DNA from: SZUA-430 sp040080835
GTDB taxonomy: Bacteria > Pseudomonadota > Alphaproteobacteria > Micropepsales > Micropepsaceae
Assembly (NCBI GenBank): GCA_040080835.1
Contig: JBEBHP010000003.1
Coordinates: 124,001 to 188,000, forward strand
DNA length: 64,000 bases
Reading direction: 5' to 3'
The translations under genes were made by a program, and so were the position numbers. Shown piece by piece: positions 16,183-23,829 of the stretch. The number at the start of each line of letters is the position of its first letter. Position 1 is the stretch's first letter. The notes beneath the pieces were generated by a model, which was not told the DNA's origin, ran no database searches, and saw nothing but the letters and a program-made list of their open reading frames with translations.

Positions 16183-17382
16183 TTACATCCCAAGGATCAG
16201 CTTGGACATGATGTTGCGCTGAACTTCAGACGATCCGCCATAGATCGTGGCTGCGCGTGTGTTCAGGTATTGCGGCATGAACACGAGACCATGGTCGGGC
16301 GTTACAGGCCTTTCGTTTGCGCCCTGCTTGCGCGCCTCCGGCTCGAAAGGTGCGATGTAGGCTGCGAGCGCCTCTATTCCCAGTTCGGTGATGCGCTGCG
16401 ATACTTCGGTTCCGCGCGCCTTCAAAAGCGATGACGATGGACCTGGATTTTGCCCTTGTGCAAGCTGTGACATCACGCGGTGTTCCGTCATCATCAGGCC
16501 CTGAAGCTCGATTTCGACTTCAACGAGCTTGCGCGCAAAGTCTTCGTCGCGGGACAGGGGCAAGCCATTGCTTTGCTCAATTGCCGCTGCCTTCTTCACG
16601 GCTGTCAGCTTGGCCTGCAGACCGGCGGCGTAGGCATTGCCTCGCTCGAACTCGAGCAGGTACTTCGCGATCGTCCAGCCCTGACCTTCCTCGCCAACGC
16701 GGTTGGCGATGGGCACCCGCACGTTGTCGAAGAAACACTGGTTCACTTCGTGGTCGCCAGCCATCGTGATGATCGGGCGCACGCTGAAGCCCGGCGTGCT
16801 GGTTTCCAGAAGCACGAACGTGATGCCTTCCTGCGGCTTGCCTGTCTGTGCCGTACGCACAAGGCAAAACATCCGGTTTGCGAAATGCGCGTGGGTTGTC
16901 CAGATCTTCGTGCCATTCAGCACATAATGATCGCCATCAAGCACGGCTTTCATCTGAAGCGAAGCCAAGTCGGAGCCCGAACCTGGCTCGGAGTAGCCCT
17001 GGCACCAATAATCCTCGCCTGAAAGAATGCGCGGCAGATAAAAGGCTTTCTGTTCGGGGGAGCCAAATTTCATCAGCACCGGGCCGCACATGCGAATGCC
17101 GAACGCGGGCAGGACCGGCGCGTGCTGGGCCGCGCACTCGGACGAAAAGATGTAACGCTGCATCTCGGTCCAGCCGGGACCGCCGTATTCCTTTGGCCAT
17201 GCGGGTGCGATCCAGCCCTTGTCGCAGAGCGCCTGGTGCCACTTGGTTGTCGCCGGCGGATCGGTCAGTACGCCACCGGTCTTCTTTCCAGCGTCACGCA
17301 GCTCCGGCGTCAGCTTGTCGTCGAGAAAGCGACGAACTTCTGACCGGAAGGCTTCATCGGCGACGGTAAGGGCGAGTTGCAT
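16183..17382 (-). CDS. Acyl-CoA dehydrogenase
   Basis: FAD-dependent acyl-CoA dehydrogenase of 399 residues. The N-terminal helical domain, the flavin-binding segment CQGYSEPGSGSDLASLQ with KIWTTHA, and the C-terminal LNTRAATIYGGSSEVQRNIM are all characteristic. It introduces the alpha-beta double bond, which the two neighbouring crotonase-family enzymes could hydrate. The general base is not certain by eye. The gene begins 55 bases after the acetyltransferase gene on the same strand. Confidence 0.9.
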   Translation of the reverse strand: MQLALTVADEAFRSEVRRFLDDKLTPELRDAGKKTGGVLTDPPATTKWHQALCDKGWIAPAWPKEYGGPGWTEMQRYIFSSECAAQHAPVLPAFGIRMCGPVLMKFGSPEQKAFYLPRILSGEDYWCQGYSEPGSGSDLASLQMKAVLDGDHYVLNGTKIWTTHAHFANRMFCLVRTAQTGKPQEGITFVLLETSTPGFSVRPIITMAGDHEVNQCFFDNVRVPIANRVGEEGQGWTIAKYLLEFERGNAYAAGLQAKLTAVKKAAAIEQSNGLPLSRDEDFARKLVEVEIELQGLMMTEHRVMSQLAQGQNPGPSSSLLKARGTEVSQRITELGIEALAAYIAPFEPEARKQGANERPVTPDHGLVFMPQYLNTRAATIYGGSSEVQRNIMSKLILGM

Positions 17383-17437
17383 TGTCTGACTCCTGACGTT
17401 TCGGTTTCAGCCATCGGACCTCAAAGCGCTGCGCGTA

Positions 17438-17980
17438 TCAAGAGTGCCGTTGCGCGAGCCACTCGGCTTTCGTCATGCCGTAGATCAGGCACGGGTTGCC
17501 ATGGATGACTCCCTCGCGCAGCAACCGCTCACCCAGGCGTTCGGCGACACGAATTGATGGTGCGTTTGCCGAATTGATAGCGGAAATGATTTCATTCAGG
17601 CCGCGGTCGGCGAAGGCCCAATCAATGGCGAGCGTTGCCGCCTCGGTTGCCAGGCCCTTGCCCCATTGGTCACGTGCGAGCGTCCAGCCGAGCTCGAGCC
17701 CGGGCCATTCGTAGGGCGCATCGTAGTAACCGACGCGGCCGATGAGTTCGTCCGTTACCGGATCGGCCATCGCCCATTTGCCATAGCCCCTGAGATGCCA
17801 GTGGCCCGTGTGCATGGCGATGTATTCCCAGGCCTGTCGAGGCGTGGTTTCAACCGTTCCGTCGGGTCGCAGGAAACGCATGACTTCAGGATCCGAATGC
17901 AGCCTGGTCAGTGCGGGTACATCGCTTTCACGCAGCGCGCGAAGGCGGAAGCGGCCGGAGTTGAGTGTGGGAATTTCCAT
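17438..17980 (-). CDS. GNAT family N-acetyltransferase (RimJ/RimL-like)
   Basis: Acetyl-CoA-dependent acyltransferase fold of 180 residues, starting MEIPTLNSGRFRLRALRESD. The acetyl-CoA pyrophosphate-binding loop is in ARDQWGKGLATEAATLAIDWAF, followed by the helix and NAPSIRVAERLG typical of RimJ/RimL relatives. The substrate, protein N-terminus or small molecule, is unknown. It follows mdh by 31 bases on the same strand and may be co-transcribed with it. Confidence 0.85.
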   Translation of the reverse strand: MEIPTLNSGRFRLRALRESDVPALTRLHSDPEVMRFLRPDGTVETTPRQAWEYIAMHTGHWHLRGYGKWAMADPVTDELIGRVGYYDAPYEWPGLELGWTLARDQWGKGLATEAATLAIDWAFADRGLNEIISAINSANAPSIRVAERLGERLLREGVIHGNPCLIYGMTKAEWLAQRHS

Positions 17981-18011
17981 TGGCGGGTTTGTCCCACACT
18001 CTTCAGATATA

Positions 18012-18974
18012 TCAGCCGAGCTTTGGCTCCAGCTTCTTGCAGGCGTCGATCAGACCACGAACGGAGTCGACCGACTTCGTGAGCATTGCCTGTTCGTCCG
18101 GCAAAAGGTTCAGCGAGATCACGCGCTCGACGCCACCAGCACCGATCACGCAAGGGACGCCAACGTAGAGATCTTTCACGCCGAACTCGCCCCTGCAGTA
18201 GGCCGCGCATGGCAGGATGCGCTTCTTGTCCTTGAGAAAGCTTTCCGCCATTGCGATCGCCGAGGTTGCCGGCGCGTAGTAGGCAGAGCCCGTCTTCAGC
18301 AGACCAACGATTTCGGCACCGCCATCGCGCGTGCGCTGAACGATCTGGTCCAGACGCTCCTGCTTGATCCAGCCAAGCTTCACAAGTTCCGTCAGCGGGA
18401 TACCTGCAACAGTCGAGAAACGCGTCAACGGCACCATCGTGTCACCGTGACCGCCGAGCACAAAGGCTGTCACGTCTTCGACGGAGACCTTGAACTCGTC
18501 GGAAAGAAAGTGACGAAAGCGCGCGCTGTCGAGTACGCCTGCCATGCCAACAACCTTGTTGTGCGGCAGGCCGGAAAATTCGCGCAATGCCCAAACCATC
18601 GCGTCGAGCGGGTTCGTGATGCAAATGACGAATGCGTCTTTTGCATGTTGCTTGAGGCCTTCACCAACAGCGCGCATCACACCGAGATTGATGTTCAGGA
18701 GATCATCGCGGCTCATGCCCGGCTTGCGGGCCACGCCTGCCGTGACGATTACAACGTCGCTGCCTGCGATGTCGGCGTAGGATTGTGTTCCTCGGAAGTG
18801 CGCGTTGAAGCCATCGACCGGTGCGGACTGCGAGATATCCAGAGATTTTCCCTGAGGAAGACCTTCGACGATGTCGAACAACACGACATCACCAAGCTCT
18901 TTCAATCCGATGAGGTGTGCCAGCGTGCCGCCAATTTGACCGCCGCCGATGAGTGCAATTTTTTTGCGAGCCAT
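18012..18974 (-). CDS. mdh: Malate dehydrogenase (LDH-like type)
   Basis: NAD-dependent malate dehydrogenase of 320 residues in the citric acid cycle. The NAD-binding GGGQIGGTLAHLIG, the catalytic His region VLGGHGDTMVPLTRFS, and the substrate arginine segments (AGVARKPGMSRDDLL, ITNPLDAMVW) identify the lactate-dehydrogenase-like MDH used by alphaproteobacteria. In many relatives mdh heads the mdh-sucCDAB-lpd operon. Here it is separated from sucC by fatty-acid-oxidation and membrane-protein genes, so it probably has its own promoter in the 290-base gap upstream. Confidence 0.96.
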   Translation of the reverse strand: MARKKIALIGGGQIGGTLAHLIGLKELGDVVLFDIVEGLPQGKSLDISQSAPVDGFNAHFRGTQSYADIAGSDVVIVTAGVARKPGMSRDDLLNINLGVMRAVGEGLKQHAKDAFVICITNPLDAMVWALREFSGLPHNKVVGMAGVLDSARFRHFLSDEFKVSVEDVTAFVLGGHGDTMVPLTRFSTVAGIPLTELVKLGWIKQERLDQIVQRTRDGGAEIVGLLKTGSAYYAPATSAIAMAESFLKDKKRILPCAAYCRGEFGVKDLYVGVPCVIGAGGVERVISLNLLPDEQAMLTKSVDSVRGLIDACKKLEPKLG

Positions 18975-19264
18975 TCTGGGTCTTTCTTCTTCCTAGAGTT
19001 GTGTCATCGCGGGTCACCACGCATGACGAAGTACATCCGGTATAGCAATTAACCGTGCAACGTGCAGGGCTGGTAACGAATCATTGGCTTTCACACAAGC
19101 GCCGCGTGTGGCGTGTGCAGAACGCACCACTGTCAACCGAAATCTTGATTCAATTTTTCTTTTAGACTACGGTGCGGCATCAAAGTTGCAGTGCCTCTAC
19201 AGCCTTCTGGTGTCCTGGCCGATCCCCCGTTAACCGGCCGTGATGGTAAAAAGTGGAGTTTGTC
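18975..19264. other. Divergent intergenic region between mdh and lipoprotein gene
   Basis: About 290 bases with no supportable gene. A possible plus-strand promoter for the lipoprotein gene is TTGATT near 19145 followed after about 17 bases by TACGGT. mdh must be driven from the other strand. No terminator, tRNA or conserved RNA structure was recognised. Confidence 0.35.
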
Positions 19265-20569
19265 ATGCGTTTAGAAGCTGTTGCAGCGATCCTCGCCTCG
19301 TCGACGATCCTGAGTGGATGTGCCGGAACAATCGCCGGTGTCTCTCTCAGTTCCATCAATTCCTTTGCCGGTTTTGCCTCGACCCTGTTTACCGGCGCGG
19401 ATCTGGGGGAGCATGTTGCTTCCTTGGTTACCGGGAAAGACTGTCGCTTCTCCGAAGGCCTTGTTCGCGAAGACCGCAACATCTGCGAAGAGCCCGGCTC
19501 TGCCGCCACCCGAGATGATTTCCACGGTATTTTCGTCGAACGGATCGAAGCTGACGGAACTGTGGTTTACGCGGCGCCGAAATACATGCCCGCCAGCGTT
19601 GGCGCAGGCGAGAATGAGAACAACACCGATGTGGTCTGGGCTCAAATCAAGGCCCAGAAAGCTGTCGAGGAAAATGAGCGCCAGCTTGCCCGTGCCGAGA
19701 ACAGCCAGCAGATTGACGTAGCCGCACTTGCAAGCGGCAGCCTGTCGTCAAACTCGCTGGGATTCCTTCCTATCGGATTTACCGCTACGGCCAGCGTCCA
19801 GGACGAAGAACCTGCCAGCCAGACGGCAGCCCGTCCCCGCGACTTCACGAACACGAAGCAGTCGGTTGACCCCAGGACGACTGCGAAAACTGCTCAGGTG
19901 CCGCATTCGAATGAGTCGGATCCGCCGGCAATCGACGAGAAGTCCTTCACGGCTTCGATGCAGATTGCGACGGCCACTGGCGAAGGCGGTCCGTTCATCG
20001 CGGCATTCTCGAATTCGACCCCTGTTGTTTCCACGCTGGTCAACGGTGAGCCCGTCCTCGTCATGCGGATCGGCCCTGTCATGTCGGCTGCACCGATTTC
20101 GGCGCCGGCGGATCATGTTGCGGCGATGCCGATTGAAAGTCCGGCTCTTGAAACGCCGAGCATGGTTGCACAGGTGACCGAAGCTCCGGCAGAACCAGCT
20201 TCTCCGCAAGCGCTTATTTCTTCGCTACCCAAAGCACCGCGAACAATGTCGGCAGACCTGATCGCAGAACAAGCGCCCATCGCACCTGTGAAACCCGCTC
20301 CGAAACCGAAGGTCAAGCCCGCACCGGTTCAGGTGGCCACTGTTGCGCCAGAGAAACCGGCGAAAGCCAAGCCTGCTCCTGCACCGACCATTCAGACGGA
20401 AGACGATGTCTATCAGCCACCAACGAGTGACGTGTTTTCATCTCCAGCTCCCGACCTGACGTCGGCACCTGCGGCTCCTGCCGCGGAACCGGCATCGAGG
20501 CCAGCACCGGAAAGCACTCCGTCGGCAACAAATTCGCCAGCGCCACTCATTCCGATGGCCCAGCCGTAA
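19265..20569 (+). CDS. Proline/alanine-rich putative lipoprotein of unknown function
   Basis: From the ATG at 19265, placed 6 bases after a GGAG, the protein has 434 residues. It opens with a signal sequence ending in a lipobox LSGC (Cys19), so it is probably a lipoprotein. Residues of about 20-150 look folded and include three Cys in ITGKDCRF-like and NICEE segments and a region ending in acidic, glutamine-rich helix. From about residue 175 on it is low-complexity, rich in Pro, Ala, Lys and Thr (for example KPAPKPKVKPAP), resembling periplasm-spanning or peptidoglycan-reaching linkers. A GTG start at 19253 is less likely. Family and role are unknown. Confidence 0.75.
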   Translation: MRLEAVAAILASSTILSGCAGTIAGVSLSSINSFAGFASTLFTGADLGEHVASLVTGKDCRFSEGLVREDRNICEEPGSAATRDDFHGIFVERIEADGTVVYAAPKYMPASVGAGENENNTDVVWAQIKAQKAVEENERQLARAENSQQIDVAALASGSLSSNSLGFLPIGFTATASVQDEEPASQTAARPRDFTNTKQSVDPRTTAKTAQVPHSNESDPPAIDEKSFTASMQIATATGEGGPFIAAFSNSTPVVSTLVNGEPVLVMRIGPVMSAAPISAPADHVAAMPIESPALETPSMVAQVTEAPAEPASPQALISSLPKAPRTMSADLIAEQAPIAPVKPAPKPKVKPAPVQVATVAPEKPAKAKPAPAPTIQTEDDVYQPPTSDVFSSPAPDLTSAPAAPAAEPASRPAPESTPSATNSPAPLIPMAQP

Positions 20570-20591
20570 GTCGCCAAGTTTTCGAAAGTTG

Positions 20592-20620
20592 AAAAGCCAC
20601 CTGCTCGGGGTGGCTTTTTT
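20592..20620 (+). terminator. Rho-independent terminator after the lipoprotein gene
   Basis: A perfect 10-base-pair stem (AAAAGCCACC with GGTGGCTTTT) and 7-base loop end in a T run at 20615-20620. The T run also supplies part of the zapE stop codon on the other strand, so both genes end at the same element. Confidence 0.85.
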
Positions 20621-21746
20621 ATTGCCCGCTTTGTTGTTCGGCCGACGGTTCGCGAACTGACCTGGGCTGGTGCCGTCGCGCCAGATATCCAGACGACTGC
20701 ATTTCGGCCAGGCGAGACGACGTCCGTTCGAACTCAAACGAGCCGTCGCCCGTCCTGTAAAGCTCAAGCGGTGACGCTTCAGCGGTGACGATGAGTTTTA
20801 CAGCCCGCTCGTATAACGCATCGATCAGCGTCACGAATCGCTTCGCTTCGTTGCGGTTCTCCGGCTTCAGGATGGGAACGCCTTTCAAAACAACGGCGTG
20901 AAAAGTGTCGGCAATGGCCAGATAGTCCTGTGGCCCAAGAGGCGCCACACAAAGCTGCGCAAAGGTAAATCTTGCGACACCTCTGGCCTGCTCGGGGATC
21001 TCAAGCGCCCTGCCCATGACTTCCACATTTGATGGTTCACCTTCGTGTACGCCTGTCAGGTCGAACCAGATGTTGTCGAGCTGCTCATCCGCGTGCTTGC
21101 TGACAGGCGAGAAATAGACCGGGCTGCGCTCAAGCCGCGCGAGGCGATAGTCAATCGGACCATCAAGCCTGAGCACATCCATTTTTGACTCGATCAGTCG
21201 TATCGCAGGCAGGAAGAGCTGACGGTTGATCCCGTTCTCGTAGAGATCGGACAGCATGCGGTTCGACGTCGCGACGATGACCATGCCCCTTTCGAACAGC
21301 TCGCCAAACAGTCGCGCGAGTATCATTGCATCTGCGATGTCGGATACCTGAAACTCGTCGAAACACAGCAGCGCGGCCTTTGCCCTGATCTCGAGCGCCG
21401 CGCGCGGTATGGGATCTCCGGGATTTGCGTCGCGCAAGCGCTTCACGCTGGCGTGCACTTCCGCCATGAAATCATGGAAATGAATGCGGAGCTTCGGCGC
21501 AAACTCGACCGTTTCATAGAACAGGTCCATCAGCATCGACTTGCCGCGCCCCACGGGTCCGTGGATGTACAGACCTTTCGGAGGCGTCGACGGCCTTGAA
21601 AAGGAAAACAGTCCTTTCTTTGCAGATCCAAATTCCTGCAATGCGACGGCGAGGTTTTCGAGTGCGCCGGCAACGCGTTCCTGGGCGGGGTCTCCCGTCA
21701 ACTTTCCCTCGGAGACGAGAGAGCGGTAGCGTTCAACGGGATGCAT
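20619..21746 (-). CDS. zapE: Cell division protein ZapE (AFG1-like ATPase)
   Basis: AFG1-family P-loop ATPase of 375 residues, related to E. coli ZapE, which acts on FtsZ rings late in division. The Walker A motif is YIHGPVGRGKSMLMD, followed by family segments HFHDFMAEVH and the Walker B LLCFDEFQVSDIADAM, then an arginine-containing SNRMLSDLYENGINR. zapE is often beside mdh in alphaproteobacteria; here only the lipoprotein gene intervenes. It lies 75 bases after mmsA on the same strand. The stop codon overlaps the converging terminator. Confidence 0.92.
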   Translation of the reverse strand: MHPVERYRSLVSEGKLTGDPAQERVAGALENLAVALQEFGSAKKGLFSFSRPSTPPKGLYIHGPVGRGKSMLMDLFYETVEFAPKLRIHFHDFMAEVHASVKRLRDANPGDPIPRAALEIRAKAALLCFDEFQVSDIADAMILARLFGELFERGMVIVATSNRMLSDLYENGINRQLFLPAIRLIESKMDVLRLDGPIDYRLARLERSPVYFSPVSKHADEQLDNIWFDLTGVHEGEPSNVEVMGRALEIPEQARGVARFTFAQLCVAPLGPQDYLAIADTFHAVVLKGVPILKPENRNEAKRFVTLIDALYERAVKLIVTAEASPLELYRTGDGSFEFERTSSRLAEMQSSGYLARRHQPRSVREPSAEQQSGQ

Positions 21747-21821
21747 TCAGGTGGCGCCTTCAGCTCAATAAAATGCGCTGCCCGATTTCGCAGGCAGCGC
21801 CGCGGATTTGTCTGCTGCACA

Positions 21822-23324
21822 TCATTTCATGGTCGGGATTACGAAGCTTGAGCCTTCGCGCGCACCACCCTTGGGCCATCGCTGCGTCACGGTCTTGATC
21901 TTTGTGAAGAAACGGACGCCTTCAGGGCCATGCTGGTTCACGTCGCCGAAGGCCGAGCGCTTCCAGCCGCCAAACGTGTGATAGGCGAGCGGCACGGGGA
22001 TTGGCACATTGATGCCGACCATGCCCACCTGAACCTTGCTTGCAAATTCGCGGGCAGCGTCGCCATCGCGCGTATAGATCGCAACACCATTTCCATACTG
22101 GTGTTTTGATGGAAGGCTAGCAGCCTCTTCAAAATCCTTCGCGCGCGCAATCTGCAGGACCGGGCCAAATATTTCTTCCTGATAAGTGCGCATGACAGGC
22201 TTGACCCTGTCGAACAGCGAGCCACCAAGGAAGAACCCGTTTTCATATCCCTGCATGCGGAAATTGCGGCCGTCGACCACGAGTTCAGCGCCTTCCTTCA
22301 CCCCCAGTTCGATATAGCCCTTTACCTTTTCGCGGTGTTCTCGCGTGACCATAGGTCCATAGTTGGCAGCAGGATCGGTCGGGATCGAAACCTTCAATTC
22401 TTCCACGCGCGGCTTCAGGCGACGCACGAGTTCATCACCCAACTTGTCGGTCACGGGGACCGCCACCGAGATCGCCATGCAGCGTTCGCCTGCAGAGCCG
22501 TAGCCCGCGCCGATCAAATCGTCGACCACCTGGTCGAGATCGGCATCAGGCATGATGATCGCATGGTTTTTCGCGCCGCCCATCGCCTGGACGCGCTTGC
22601 CGTTCGCTGTGCCGTTTGCGTAGACGTACTCGGCGATTGCAGTTGAACCCACGAAGCTGATGGCCTTGATGTCCGGGTCCTTCAGGATCGCGTCGACTGC
22701 TTCCTTGTCGCCGTTGATGACGTTCAGCACGCCTGCTGGCGCGCCTGCCTCCATGAACAAAGCTGCCAGGCGAAGCGGTACGCTGGGGTCTTTCTCGCTC
22801 GGCTTGCAGACGAAGGTGTTGCCACAGGCGATTGCGACTCCAAACATCCACATCGGGATCATGGCCGGGAAGTTGAACGGCGTGATGCCTGCGACCACGC
22901 CCAATGGCTGGCGCATGGAATAGACGTCAATTCCCGTTCCCGCATTCTCGGTGTACTCACCCTTCATCAGATGCGGGATGCCGCAGGCGAACTCGATCAC
23001 TTCGAGTCCGCGCTGAATGTCTCCCTTCGAGTCTGCGATTACCTTGCCATGCTCGGCTGAGAGCATGTGCGCCAGCTCGTCCATATTCTTTTCGACGAGC
23101 GCCTTGAAGTTGAACATCACGCGGGCACGTTTCTGCGGGTTCTGCGCAGACCATTCCGGAAAAGCCTTCAAAGCAGACTCGACTGCGGCGCGAACTTCGG
23201 CCGCAGTGGCCAAAGGGGTCTTTGCCTGCACTTCACCAGTTGCGGGATTGAAAACGTCTCCCGATCTTCCCGACGCGCCCTTGACATGACGGCCGCCGAT
23301 GAAATGCATCAATTCCCTGGGCAT
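21822..23324 (-). CDS. mmsA: Methylmalonate-semialdehyde dehydrogenase (CoA-acylating)
   Basis: Aldehyde dehydrogenase superfamily enzyme of 500 residues that converts methylmalonate semialdehyde, or malonate semialdehyde, to propionyl-CoA or acetyl-CoA in valine, thymine and inositol breakdown. The start MPRELMHFIGG is preceded by GGAG at suitable spacing, so I prefer the ATG at 23324 over upstream ATGs at 23336 and 23360. The NAD-binding region and the catalytic Cys in GSAGERCMAISVAV are present, and the SVPLRLAALF and KNHAIIMPDAD segments are typical of MmsA. The neighbouring hydratase and CitE-like genes also feed C3-C5 CoA metabolism. Confidence 0.92.
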   Translation of the reverse strand: MPRELMHFIGGRHVKGASGRSGDVFNPATGEVQAKTPLATAAEVRAAVESALKAFPEWSAQNPQKRARVMFNFKALVEKNMDELAHMLSAEHGKVIADSKGDIQRGLEVIEFACGIPHLMKGEYTENAGTGIDVYSMRQPLGVVAGITPFNFPAMIPMWMFGVAIACGNTFVCKPSEKDPSVPLRLAALFMEAGAPAGVLNVINGDKEAVDAILKDPDIKAISFVGSTAIAEYVYANGTANGKRVQAMGGAKNHAIIMPDADLDQVVDDLIGAGYGSAGERCMAISVAVPVTDKLGDELVRRLKPRVEELKVSIPTDPAANYGPMVTREHREKVKGYIELGVKEGAELVVDGRNFRMQGYENGFFLGGSLFDRVKPVMRTYQEEIFGPVLQIARAKDFEEAASLPSKHQYGNGVAIYTRDGDAAREFASKVQVGMVGINVPIPVPLAYHTFGGWKRSAFGDVNQHGPEGVRFFTKIKTVTQRWPKGGAREGSSFVIPTMK

Positions 23325-23430
23325 TGAATTCTCCATTCGTAAGGCCATTCGCGCTGGCATTCGCCGGGGTGTTTAGCACCATGTGGGTGCCGCTTCCAAG
23401 GCGTGTGGTCCAGACGGGACAGACCTGCGG

Positions 23431-23808
23431 TCAGATGCCGAGAATGGCCAAAATATGGGGCAGGAAAACGATTGCGCCAACGATCGCGGCTCCACACGAG
23501 GCCAGCAGCACGCCTGCGGCTGCGATATCCTTGGCAATCTTGATCTTTGGGTTGATCTCTGGCGACACCACATCGCACACGAATTCAAAGCCAGTGTTCA
23601 GGGCTTCGGACGTCCACACGATCGATACCGCGAGGATGACGCTGCACCATTCCCACGCCGCCAGTCCCAGCACCAGGCCAAGAGCCACGACTGCGATGGT
23701 TGCCGCAACATGGATTCTTGCGTTGTGCTGGCTCGACACCAGTGCCGCGATTCCGTCGATGGCGTGAGAGAGGCTTTTCAGACGTGCCTTGATCGAAAAT
23801 GAAGTCAT
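23431..23808 (-). CDS. dgkA: Diacylglycerol kinase family protein (DgkA/undecaprenol kinase type)
   Basis: Small integral-membrane lipid kinase of 125 residues. Three hydrophobic spans (about 32-50, 54-70 and 97-122) flank the family signature EALNTGFEFVCD, with the conserved KIAKDIAAAGVL after it. Such enzymes phosphorylate diacylglycerol or undecaprenol at the inner membrane; the soluble-type domain is absent. It lies 21 bases after the large propeller protein gene and about 100 bases before mmsA on the same strand. Confidence 0.85.
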   Translation of the reverse strand: MTSFSIKARLKSLSHAIDGIAALVSSQHNARIHVAATIAVVALGLVLGLAAWEWCSVILAVSIVWTSEALNTGFEFVCDVVSPEINPKIKIAKDIAAAGVLLASCGAAIVGAIVFLPHILAILGI

Positions 23809-23829
23809 GGTTTGCGGCCTGCCAACAAA

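Noticed and set aside
17808..19052. 414-codon open frame antisense to mdh
   Set aside because: It lies fully opposite a securely identified gene; its sequence is Arg/His/Cys-rich without recognisable folds. It is a shadow of high-GC coding on the other strand.
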